Assembly: GCF_002865645.1 (NCBI RefSeq) | Contig: NW_020194637.1 | Location: forward strand, 310,001 to 374,000 | Reading direction: 5' to 3' | DNA length: 64,000 nucleotides | From: Hyaloscypha bicolor E | Lineage: Eukaryota > Ascomycota > Leotiomycetes > Helotiales > Hyaloscyphaceae | Shown: positions 1-10,554 of the stretch, one piece after another | How the letters are laid out: every line of letters begins with the position of its first letter | Position numbering within the stretch: the stretch's first letter is position 1 | The notes under the pieces: generated by a model | The model's input: only the letters and a program-made list of their open reading frames with translations | What the model was told of the DNA's origin: nothing | Databases searched by the model: none | Program-made: the position numbers and the translations under genes

Positions 1-1762
1 CTAAAGCAGCAGCTGCTCAGGTCCAGAGACGGAAATGGAAAATGTCATGAAATCATTCCGGTGGGGTTGGCCTGCACCACCATCTCGGCGATCAGAGAGA
101 CGGGCCGCTGCTGTGCCACATTCGCTCTCACAATGGGGACCGGTTATCTTTCCACTTGCGGTCTCCCTATCAACACCTTCGGTGAACTCAGGTCGAATGA
201 GGTGCGAGGCTGAGCGAGTAGGCTCGGGATGGTCGACCTCACGGGTGCGTTGCACAAGGGTAAGCCGTTTCTGCGCCACCTTCTCGCGTCTTGCAGTCCA
301 CCCAACTTTCTACTCGACTTTACTAAGAAGAGACTCTATTATTCTCAGCTTACTTTTCTTAAAAGATTTAATAAAAAAAATGATATGGGAGCCTATACTT
401 ATAAAGCACGGGAGCCTGTAACTACAGCACATGTAGAAGGGTCGTTATAGCGCATAAGATCCTCTTTAAAGCCTGCATGTGATCAAGTGCGGGGCTCAGC
501 TTTCAATGCACCAGATGCCCTCTTCTGAGTTCCACACCCATTGGCGCGAGTCGCACGAAATATTAACGGTCGAATGTCGATATTGTGAGGAAGAACGTTG
601 TCAAGTATTCCCAGTTCTAGCTTGATAGCAAGATATCCGCTGGGTTGTTGAGAGCGGTTGGTTTACCCATGGCCGGCTTTGATGGGGGTGTAAACATTTG
701 GGGGAGGAGTTTGGAAGAGTTTAACGGCGGTAAGTAATTTTTGTGAGGAGCGGAGTGGTGGGGTAAGGCCGATGAAGAGTTTACTTGAGGGTTGTTGCTC
801 CAAGATGAGGAGACGTTCTTGGAGAGGGTGGGATGAGGAGCTGAATGGATGAGACGAATTGTATTGCAGCACACACCGAGAGGACGATTTAATCGAAGTC
901 GGCGTTGTTAACGTGAAGTAGAACATCTAACATACTTCTACGCATTGCCTTCACCCTGACCTCTCTTCACATCTGTGTCTCTATTTTAGGTTACCTGTGA
1001 GTGCCGCCTACCCCTTTTCGCAAAGTGAATTAAGCGAACTGCAAGATAGTGACTGTTGCCGCTGTTCTTGTATCCTACAAGTGGCGAGGCCTTGAAATCT
1101 CAACAAGAAGATTAACTCCTTCTGGTAGTCCTACAGAAACGCCAAAGTCGTGAATTGCATCGCCATGCCGAAAACAGTCACGTGAAAGTCACATGACCCT
1201 GGTATCCAATATTTATAGAAGAGGGTTTCCTCGAGAATTGAAGCGATGATCACCCTAAAATCTCAGCAATATTGCAAAGACAAAGAAAAGGGATTCATTG
1301 AAGAGAACTAAGGAATCGATTGATTCATCAATGGAGGAGCTCGCTTGCCTCCGACTCACCGCATCTCATTCAGCTGACAAAAGCTCCCTCATACAACTCC
1401 AACACTCCTCTTCAAGTGAATCGATCCACCCTATCTAGAGCACCATCTACACAACAACGTGGTATAACTTACGGATTGCTCCTGCCAACAAGTGCAAGTT
1501 CAGTGTAGCTTCCCGGGTCGGCAGTGACTCAACTCAACAAGTTCAAGTTCAGTGTTGCTTCCTGGGTCGGCAGTGACTCAACTTCCACCCGGTCAACAAC
1601 CAACGAGTCACGTGGTGTGACTCGGGACGCAACTCAACTCTCCTGCCCTTCCCTTCCTATATCTCAGTAACCAGGACCAGTACCAGTTTGTGCTTTCTGA
1701 TTCCCTTGTGCTCTTCGCCTTTTTTTCCATCGCCTATCAGCGATTTCTTCCGCCCAGCAATC
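1..1762. other. Upstream region without a supported gene
   Basis: The open frames on both strands are short, overlap one another and show no family motif or convincing splice pattern. The only structure seen is a tandem duplication near 1495-1583 and a few CACGTG-type palindromes (around 1180 and 1610). The last few hundred bases are the likely promoter of the gene starting at 1763. Confidence 0.6.
1495..1583. repeat. Imperfect tandem duplication, 49-bp period
   Basis: Two units begin with CAAGTTCAGTGT, at 1495 and 1544, and share GGGTCGGCAGTGACTCAACT. They differ at a few positions (GTAGCTTCCC against GTTGCTTCCT). They lie 180-270 bp upstream of the start codon at 1763, so they could double a regulatory site of that gene; this is inference. 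Confidence 0.7.
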
Positions 1763-4700
1763 ATGGAGCGGATCACCAAGGCGAGTCCCAAGCAATGCCC
1801 GACAGCTCTTGGAACATTGTGGTCGCATTGTCCAATAGTTCCTGGAACATTTGACTCATAATGTCCAACAGCTCCCTGGAACATTCTGAATGCTAACCTT
1901 CTCAAAGGTCGTGTTCGACCCACTCGCAACCACAAAGGCACAGATCCGAGCCCTCCTCAATAATCTGCCAATCGGCTCTGCGCACCCGTTCAGTCCAGAG
2001 CGTCTGCTGCTCTGTCGGGCCGCTACAGGAGTAGAGGAAATCGATATCTCATCGTATCCGGAGAGTCATTTCTTCAATGCGGTGGACTTGGGTGAGCTCG
2101 GTCAGACGCTCCAAACGCGCATGACCAAGTTTGCTTCCCAGCTTCGTAAATTACTGCGTGCCTCCTACACTCGCGCCTGATTACTGACACAAACTCCACA
2201 GAAACGTTCAACGACGAGTACACTGTCCAACAAGCCCCGACCGCGATCTTCAAGGTCCCAATCGAATCAGACAAGATCGCCATCCTCGCGGTTTCCGAGC
2301 GCTACCCAACATATTATGACTTGTGTGTTGCAGACGCGGAATGCAAGACAACTTGCTATGGTTCAACCGCCTCTCTCACTGGCATGCGACATAGTGGGGA
2401 TATCAACGTTGGAAACGATCTTCTCCATCATATCAAGGTCAATGAGCGGCTTCAGTCTGGAAAGGAATTCGCTGTGTTTGTGTCGGGCTTTCAATGCACC
2501 AAGTTGACGAGATTCCACGACCGCAATCCGGTAGTGATGATTGCCAACCACACTGAAAAGGTACTTCGCATGCCCTGATCCTGCTCTAGGCATTTTCCAA
2601 GCTAACTATCTATTTCAAAGGCTTTATACATTGTCCCAGTCCCGCTTGATGCTGCTTCGATTGGAGATGCAACAATCTGCTCTCCGGTTGTGTTCAAGCG
2701 TGATGGAGAATCGCTCATCTGCTCGATACTGCCAACACCAACCTCCGATCTTGGAAAGATGTGCTCAGGATCTTCCTTACAGAGTACATCGTTCCCTGAA
2801 GCCATCCAGCGTGCCGATTGGACGGTTTCTGCTCCTCCTGTATCCCTGAGATCGCATCGTGAGTATATAAAGGTTCTTTAACTTGAATGTACCAGAAGAG
2901 CTGATACATTCCAGCAGCAGCATCCTTCAATACAGCCACTCCCGACATTGCTTCGACCTTAGAAGCAGTATCCTTGATCTCCACCAAACAGAATGCTGTA
3001 TTCGTCACTCAAACGACTGTCTTGCCCTCAATCATTACACCAAACACGACGCAAATCATCCGTTTTGGAACAGGACTAGAGTTTCTGTCTGAAGCACAAG
3101 AGATCGCTCCAGAAAGCAGTCCATCAGCGGTGGTATTGCCATGCATTTTCGGCTCCCGTCTAGAAGGGCCATTGTTGCTTGCGACAGGGAAAACCCCTGA
3201 AAATGTACCTTTCCACGATGAACAGTCACTTCGGGCCTATTATGAGGACTTCGAAAGTGCTGTTGTTTTTGTTGACGAACGCATGACCGATAATGCTAGA
3301 AACCTAGCTACGCCATGGAGAATGAACGCCGTTTTCATCCTTCAGATGACCGCGCTAGCGGCACCCAAAGATGGAGATGTCAAGGCAAGTCCCGAATCCT
3401 CGGAGTATCAAACCATCTAGTGGCAATGTTCAACAACTCAGGGGACATTCTTCTCCTGGAAATATGTTAACGAAATAGGCTGACTCCGATATCATGTGAA
3501 TAGGCAATTTTGGACTTGATCAATATCAGTGCTGTGACAGCGCTTGCTGGGCCACAATCTTTGGTGTTGGTGCAAATCACTGAGAAGTATTACTTTTACA
3601 GAGGTAAGTCCTATCTTCTCGGAGTATTATATTCTCTTGTTGCAATGTCCAACAGCTCTCGGGTCATTCTACTATCAATGTTCAACAGAGGCTTGAATAA
3701 TCTACCTCCGAAAACACCAGAAAGAGGTATGCTGACTCTTGGGAATAGGTATTGCCAACCGATCCATTCTCAATACTTCAAATTTCGCTTTTGGATCAGA
3801 TGTCACGAAGACTGTTGAGTCTACGGGGCTGGAGTCTTTACTGGACCCACGAGCCAAGCGAATGATCAATCTCCGCGACGCAAACACTGTCCTTCTCCCT
3901 AGCTCTGGGAAGATGGCTCTGCCACAAGACCTCAAGGACCTCTTCCAAATCCTCTCTCTCAACCAAATCCACAACCTGGAAGACGACATCTCTGCGATCG
4001 TCCCACAATTGCAGGTAGGTCTTAACTTCTCAGAGCATTGACATCTCGCATACCGATGTCCAACAGCTCTTCGTACATTCTATTCGCAATGTCCAGTAGC
4101 TGCTGGAACATTCAAAGAAGCATGCTAATCTCTTTTTCTTGGGAATAGGTCCTTATGAACCAAAAGGATCTGGTGGATCTCTCCCGAGCTTTAATTTCCG
4201 TCTTCTCCGCGAAAATTGGTGACGCAACGGCCCCTCGAAGAACTGCGTACATCAATTTCCTGACCAAAGAATACGAAATGTTGAATCCGGATTCGGTTAA
4301 GAAGAAGAATTCGATGCTCGGCGATCTCAGAAAGGACAGCAAACGAGTACAAAAGAGCCTCGAGTCAATCATCACTCATCTGAGCAACATGATGTCTTCC
4401 CAAACGACTTCCAAGCGGACACATGACCTCAAACGCTTAGAGCGGCAATCTGCTATTCAGAACAATGTCGAAGCGGTTAAGTCCATGACTTTCGATACTT
4501 TGGCAGGACTTCTGGAGATGAAAGCCGCAGAAATGGGAGTTCTACTTTTGAACATCGAGACCACGCCTTACAAGCAACTCCTAGGAAATTTGAAGGCTAA
4601 TTCTCTTAATGTCAATCCATGCTGCGACCTAGACGCGAGAGTGAGTACAACCGGGCTCTTTTGGCTTCCAATCTTGAACGTGCTCTTGAGATATTTGTGA

Positions 4701-6441
4701 GTTAGAAAGATACTGACTCCCGATGTTCTAGGTTCTCTTCCTCGAAGGCTTCGACGCCGGGATCATTTTGGAACAATCACAGTCCAACCACGATGGCCCA
4801 CTGAAGCACCAACTCGGAGCCTCTCATCCCGTCCTCGCGCTTCCATACCTTTCTCAAGAGCGCGGCACCGGTTCGATGCTGGCTTGGGTGTGCTGGGACG
4901 AGTTCGTCAACCTCGAAACTCCATTCGAAGTGAGATGGATGGAGAAGTGCAATGAATCGCATATCGCTGCGCTGAGGGTCATGATGCGAGATACTCTCAG
5001 TTCAGCTGTGACATCAAGAGAATATAATATGCAACCTGGAAGCCCCGAAACAGGTCAACTTATGAGCGCTCTGATGATGGCTGCAATGTCCAAACTTGCT
5101 GCTATGAGAACATCAGCTCCAACACGTACAATCACAGCCCAGGATACAGTCACGAAGTTGATGCGTGGGTTGTTCGGTAATCTTCTGACCACAGCTGGCT
5201 CAGGAGTTCGCCCAATGAGTATGGTATGGCAACTGTTTGGCCGGGAGCCAAAGCTTGAGGTTCCTGCAACTGCTGTAGCCTGGAGCTGGTACGAGACTGT
5301 GGTTAGATTGTACCCATTCACTGGCTGGCCTCAAGAGCAATTCAACCTGAACTTGGAAAAGCTGCTCGACAAAGCTCTCCTCGCCATCATCACGAAGAAC
5401 GAGATTACGGAAAAGATCAAGATAACTCATGTGGATAGGATGGTAAAGTATTGCCAACTTCGAAACATTCAGCTTGATCATTCCCGATCCATTGTCACCA
5501 TCTTCATCCAAATGATGAATAGCGACGTCGACCGCAGCGCAATCGCCACCCGTCTCTTGGCCGCTCTCCCGTCGCACCTCCCAAATCAAACCCAATCCTA
5601 CCCGAAAATGTTACGCTACCTCAAATACGTTGCCTCGACCGGCTCACATCGTGAAGAAGATGACATTGTGGTCGTCAGCGTCTACCTCAAACGCTCCGCA
5701 GTTTTTAAGGCATTCAAACAATCTGTCGCGCAAGCATGCCGCGACAATAACAACGCAGAAATCAAGAAGCACTGTCTAGCGTTGATGGCGAAGTTTAATG
5801 AGATCGTCGAGAGCTGGAAACTACAACACGCGAAGCTGATCATGCAGAACTTCAAGGCCTATCAAGGACTGCTGGATACGCATTGCGATGAGGGAGTTGA
5901 GATGGAGGACTTCGCCAAGACACAGCGTAAAGACCTCATGCACCAGGTCATCAGTGATGCAGAGAAATCAAGGGTCCCGTGGCAAGTCGGCAAGGAGGGA
6001 GAGTTCGGAGACGACATCGAGCCGGTTGACGAAGCATTCGTTCACGAAATCATGACTGGTGAGAAGGCGCCTGTTTTCAAAGTAGTAAAACAAGTCGTTT
6101 CCGGAACACACGTCGCAGTCAAGCCTGTTGGAATGATGCAATTCTCCTCCCTTGTCAATGGAGACTTCATTACGAAGATGGAGAATGTGATTACTTCACA
6201 GGATGTCTGCAAGATTATGAATGTGCCTGTCTCTGCAATGCGGGCCTTTGCTACTGCACTCAACCCGGAATTTGAGATAGAGAAGCACCTCGGTCTGAAC
6301 TTCAAGAACGTGGTAATTGCCCTTTTGTCAGACCGGAAGGAGAGAGAGAAGCAGTGGCCAGTTAGGAGATTGTTTGGCATGGTTGAGAGGGAGTCAGAGG
6401 GTGGAATTGGGCCTGGGATCGAGATCGAGTTAGAGGGTTGA
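1763..6441 (+). CDS. Nine-exon gene, 1276-aa protein of unknown function
   Basis: Proposed exons are 1763-1780, 1908-2091, 2202-2560, 2621-2858, 2921-3384, 3504-3603, 3749-4014, 4149-4640 and 4732-6441. They join without a frame break or stop to give 3831 nt. The first exon is only six codons and relies on a GC donor at 1781; a second GC donor is at 3385. I recognise no domain. The N-terminal 600 residues are rich in Val, Thr and Ile like a beta-structured protein. The part from about residue 540 on is charged and looks helical (a KKK...LRKDSKRVQKSLE-like stretch near 600). There is no signal peptide or obvious membrane segment. Reading through nine exons with consistent frames argues that it is a functional gene. 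Its introns 1, 5, 6 and 7 carry related repeats, annotated separately. Confidence is high for the gene, moderate for the first exon, and nil for function. Confidence 0.8.
1781..1907 (+). repeat. Intron 1 with three 25-bp palindromic repeats, 33-nt period
   Basis: This is a GC-AG intron (GCGAGT donor, TGCTAAC branch-like site, CAAAG acceptor). Copies at 1794-1818, 1827-1851 and 1860-1885 each start with AATG/ATTG plus a CCAACAG-like block and end in CTGGAACATT. Copy starts are exactly 33 nt apart, separated by 8-nt spacers. Each copy is an imperfect palindrome around AGCT, so the transcript can form hairpins. The array fills most of the intron. Confidence 0.85.
3385..3503 (+). repeat. Intron 5, introner-like, one 25-bp repeat copy
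   Basis: This GC-AG intron (GCAAGTCC donor, GTGAATAG acceptor) has one clear copy of the palindromic repeat at 3425-3449. Its first 65 nt align with those of introns 6 and 7: the donor, a TCGGAGTAT block about 16 nt in, then the repeat copy about 40 nt in. Confidence 0.75.
3604..3748 (+). repeat. Intron 6, introner-like, repeats at 33-nt spacing
   Basis: The intron has a GTAAGTCC donor and ends in TCTTGGGAATAG, the same 12 nt that end intron 7. A good repeat copy is at 3644-3668 and a decayed one at 3677-3701, again 33 nt apart. No internal exon is needed to keep frame. Confidence 0.75.
4015..4148 (+). repeat. Intron 7, introner-like, two repeats at 33-nt spacing
   Basis: The intron has a GTAGGTC donor, a TGCTAAT branch-like site and a TCTTGGGAATAG acceptor. 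Repeat copies lie at 4055-4079 and 4088-4112 (33-nt period). The second copy is a near-perfect palindrome running from AATGTCCAG to CTGGAACATT. Confidence 0.8.
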
Positions 6442-6959
6442 ATTTGGTGGTACGATGATGCATGCGAGCAGGGGCCAAGGAGCATTCATTGTATTGGTAT
6501 TTTTTCTATTTTGGTGCTTTGAGCGCACCCTAATTCGCAGTTTTGCGGCCTCTGTGGATCGAACATAGTGCCTCGATTAATGATCTGAAGTTGATTTCTT
6601 CTGCCGCTCTCTCAACTATTCGGAATCCGAGCATTGTGAGCAAGCAAGACTAAGGTAAACCAAAGCCTCACATCTTATTACAGAACTTATCTTTATTTTA
6701 ATTTATAAAATTTGTTAAAATATTGTGGCTCTCTATTAACCTGTTATAAGAAGAAATATAGAGAATATGTGAATTTCCCCCAGCAAAGTGAGGAATTGCC
6801 GACGAGTAACTACTCGATTTATATAAAGCTGAATTTTATTATTAAATTTTTAATCTGAAATATTTCTAGAATCTGTATTAAACCCGAGCTCTATTTAATG
6901 TATCAGTTCTACTAAAAGGCAGTCCTAATTCGGTATATTTCATATATTTAAAACATAGA
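6442..6959. other. AT-rich intergenic gap between convergent genes
   Basis: The 3' ends of the 1276-aa and 669-aa genes face each other here. From about 6680 the sequence becomes AT-rich with TTTATT/AATAAA-like stretches suited to polyadenylation on both strands. No gene or repeat is recognised. Confidence 0.6.
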
Positions 6960-9173
6960 TTAATAATCAAACACATCATCGTCGGCTTCCGCACCACCGG
7001 CCGGCGTGATGACTTGCTCATAGAAAGGCTCAATCAAGATTTTATACCCTCCACCATCATCAACTCTCCTCGCCCTCGCTTCCGCCCGCGACCCCTTCAG
7101 CTTTTCAGCAAACGCAGCTTTGGCCGTGGTCCAGGCATCCTCGGCATCGCCGTGGACCGTCAAGATCGTGTTGGAGAAGGGGGTCCGCAGCGTGAGCTTT
7201 ACCTTTTCGATGTGCTGGCCCCGCTGGGTCACCTTTGCGATCCCATCGAGGAACTCGGCGAGGAGGAGCCCCTGGAATTTTCCTTCGTTCCAGAGTTCTT
7301 CCGTGTAAAGCGGTTCCCGGGTGATGATCCAGAAGGGGATTTGGATCCTCGGGCGAGGGACCGGGGTACTGGGTTGAGACAAGGCTTGCGGGACTACTGG
7401 TGGTTCTGGGGTTGCATGCTGCATTTTAGTGGGAAGCGGCTCTCTTGCTGTATTTGAAGCAGTCGTTGACTGCAAGGAAGGTGTCGGAGGCTTGCCTGGC
7501 GGTCCGCTGTAAGCATCATTCGTTGAGAGTGAACCGCCTTGCAACGATAATCCGGAATGCTCTCTTGCGAAGCTCAGAGGTACCACGTCGTTATCGTCGT
7601 TTGATGAAACTGATGCTGCCTTCCTTGGAAACGGTGGCGAGGTGGGAGTTGATTTCGGTTGGCGTCCAGTTGAAGAGGCCACATTGTCCTGTTCTAGACT
7701 CGAAGAAGCCGGCTTACCTCTCACAGCTTTCTTAATCTTGGTATGAGAAGTTGCAGATTGAATGCCTGCAGTGGGATTGGGTGGCAGTGTCTTGGATTTT
7801 TGAAGTCGATCTGAATGCGGCATCTCCAGGGGGACATCCTTCATAGATGGAGCAGGTTGATCTGTCGACAGAGATGGCTGCGGTGCCGTGGGCCGTTGGG
7901 TTGAGATCATCGGGGCTGTCGGTGCAGCAAATGGACCATTGGGCGAATCACTCTGGTCTGATATAGCATGTGCGAGTCCTCCCGAAGCGGAAATATTCGG
8001 GCCTAGTTGTAGACAGACTGTCGAGTCTGACTGCTGTTTCTTTGACACACCTGACAAAGGACTTGGGGGGCCAATCTCAGCCTCAGCGTCTTCCATATCG
8101 AGAAGCATATCCACTACCTCCGGCGGCACTACATCGGCCAGGGAGCGAGATTGCCGTTTTCGTTCAGTTCTTCGTGGCGACTCTTCTGTTTGGTGCTTTT
8201 TTCTTTTTCGTGCTTCATTCTCATCATCTGGTCGCTCATCTCGAGAATGTTTGCCTGTCTGAGCAGATGGAAAGGCTCGTGTTGGCGCGTCTTGGTCATC
8301 CTGGCTGCATGTAAGCGGGCGAGCGTAGAAGATAATTGGAAAGTGTATGTTGACGTTGATTGCAAACTTACCGAGCTGTCAGGGACGTCGCACATATGAT
8401 CAACCTCATGAGGACCGTGGGTGGCTGCATCCCCTCGCCGTTCCGCGCCTTCGGCGATTACTGGAGATGCCGTCGCGACTTCCGTTGGCCTTGTGGGCGC
8501 TGCGGGCCTAGAATGCTATGATTAGTTTTCGCTGCTGCGAATACGGCGGACGAGAACGACACTAACATCTTGTTCTCATTCTTCCTGTTTTGGCCTGGAA
8601 GGGATGTGGTCGAGGGAGAGGTAGCACACTTCTCGTGACTCTCGCGTGCAGGCGTCGATTGATCAGTCGAACCGCCGCGAGAACGAGAATCCGTTGATTT
8701 GCCATTGTAGCGAGAGTTGTTGTTAAGGTATCGATTTTGTTTCCAGAAGAGTTGCACGAGAAGGTCGATAATCCTGCAATATAGAATAAGCATTATAAGC
8801 GAGCGACTTTGAGGCGAGAAAGGTTGGGTGGGTGCTGGCAGTCTTACCTGTCTCTGTCCTTGGGATAGTGTAAATCGGACGGTTGGGCCCAAGGTCTGGT
8901 GGGGTTCCAAAAGCGCTCACCGTTGCCATTATCGTCTAAGAACTTCACTGCGGCAGTCCTGAGATCTGTCTGCACCGATGGAAGGTTCCAGTCAACGAGC
9001 GTGGCGACGAGAGAGCCACCGATCGTTTTGCACGACTTCCTGAAAGCGTGGGTCGCATCCATGAACACCGTCGAGTCTTTTAGCGAAGCGTGCTGAATGC
9101 CTAAAAGCTCGGACAGCCGTTTGACAGAAGGCACTTTGCTGAGCGAAGTAGTTGGGCGAGGAGTCGAAGCCAT
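6960..9173 (-). CDS. Four-exon gene, 669-aa protein of unknown function
   Basis: Exons on the minus strand are 9173-8848, 8773-8567, 8507-8372 and 8300-6960; introns are 74, 59 and 71 nt with GT-AG ends. The joined frame is 2010 nt. The N-terminal 130 residues look folded. The middle, about residues 140-530, is low-complexity: Ser/Pro/Thr-rich with a basic stretch near residue 250 (RKRKKH, then RRTERKRQSRS) that could be a nuclear signal. The C-terminal 115 residues, from IPFWIITREPLYTEELW on, look like a compact alpha/beta domain and are probably the conserved part. The first acceptor AG of intron 3 would break the frame; the one 5 nt downstream keeps it. No family is recognised. A nuclear or scaffold role is only a guess from composition. 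Confidence 0.75.
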
Positions 9174-10112
9174 GGGCGGGCGGCGACAGATCAGATCAGA
9201 TATGGCGAGATGAGAGAGAGGCCGTGGTGTAGAGATGGCGGTGCAATGGCCGTGGTGTAGAGTGCAGAGCTGCTCGTTGATGACAGTCCAGTCCTCGGTG
9301 GGTAAGGCAGGTTAGATGACGTTGTTAAATCCCTCGAGTATGAGCGCCACAAAAGATCTCTTTCCTTTTCGCCGCCCAGGAACCTTGCTTTCTTGGGCAG
9401 ATGCTGCTGCCTACTTATTTCCCTCGATTATGCGCGCTGCGTGTCGGCCGACCTGAGAGACTGAAGTGTACATACAAGGTTGTCGAGCTAGAAGCGGGCG
9501 CGGCGCAGGTTTTGTGTCTAGGAGGCCAGTCTAGGTCGGTGTCCAAATCCATCTGAGCTCAGCCCCTGGTTGGCGCAGTCCTAGCCCTAGAGCGCTGCTT
9601 TCTACGCAAAGAAGTATTTCGGGGCAACTAGCAGTCTCCCAGCGGTCCAAAAACATGAAACTTATATCGGCGCACTCTGCGTGCTCTCGAGAATGCTGTT
9701 GCGTTGAGAGCACTCTTTTCGTCCCAGGTAACGCGAGATAACGCGAGATAACGCGGAGAAATCGCATCTTAACGTCAAAGTCGCGCCTGTTGCCCCTGTT
9801 CAACGCGCCCTGGATACAGCAGAATCACATGTCATTGTGGCCCAGTGTGCCTTATGCCTGCTATATCTGCTACAATGACGCACCATAGCGCTTGCGCTTT
9901 GACTATTTGCCGCTTTCTCATTCATGCGATCCCATGCTCATTCATGTGATCGTTAGGTGCCAAGAGTTTTAGTATACTATAAATTTACAGCCAAGGCCTC
10001 TTCAACTTCGAAGGTATTATCCGCATCAATTGATTATTATCCGCATCACCAGATCCCACCCACTACACAACTCCCAAATAATTTATTTACAAAGAGCCAA
10101 TTCAACGGCAAT
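9174..10112. other. Divergent intergenic region, short GC-rich repeat
   Basis: This lies between the 669-aa gene (-) and the small gene at 10113 (+). It holds a decamer TAACGCGAGA repeated two and a half times at 9729-9756. The ACTATAAAT at about 9977 could serve as a TATA-like element for the right-hand gene. The open frames here have no support. Confidence 0.5.
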
Positions 10113-10554
10113 ATGAACCCAACCATGGCGCAGTATCAGAGTAACTTCCAGAACAACCTCCAGAACAACTTCCCGAGTAACTTCCAGAATAACGCCACGA
10201 TGGCCCCAACAGTGATCGTGTACGGAAACGTAACCAGTAAGTCTTCTTTTTCACGACCCGAACGCTCACTCTGTTCTGTTGCGAGATCCCCAATCTGACA
10301 CATCTCCAGTCCACAATCAAGTTAAAGTATCTAAGCGGGGCAAGAACCGCCAGAGGGCCCGCCAGAATCGTCAGGACCGCCAGCGCCGACAACGTGCAGA
10401 AAGACAGAGACAGCGGCGCCAAATTCGAAACCTCGTACGGAGACTTAAGGAGAGGGCCAATAAGATTAACAAATTTGAACAGAGTTATGAGCAGCGGACT
10501 GCAGAAGGAGCAAGTTATAAATACGAGATAAAGAGTGAATCAAGCACGAGGTAA
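10113..10554 (+). CDS. Small Asn/Gln-rich then Arg/Gln-rich protein, 122 aa
   Basis: Exons are 10113-10236 and 10310-10554 with a GTAAGT...CTCCAG intron of 73 nt; together they give 369 nt. Residues 8-30 are a short repeat of N/Q-rich blocks (SNFQNN, LQNN, FPSN, FQNN). After a hydrophobic link (PTVIVYG), residues 48-90 are almost only Arg, Gln, Asn and Ala, a strongly basic helix likely to bind nucleic acid or acidic partners. An acidic/Tyr tail follows. I recognise no family. The bias at both ends makes it either a lineage-specific disordered protein or a chance frame. The clean intron and intact frame across it favour a gene. An upstream frame extends to 9957 without a convincing start. Confidence 0.5.

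Noticed and set aside
1794..1885. CRISPR-like array (short palindromic repeats with spacers)
   Set aside because: The genome is eukaryotic, spacers are only 8 nt and partly conserved, and the array lies inside a spliced intron.
3686..3726. Extra small exon inside intron 6 of the 1276-aa gene
   Set aside because: It would leave a 22-nt intron, too short to splice, and the region is a decayed repeat copy.
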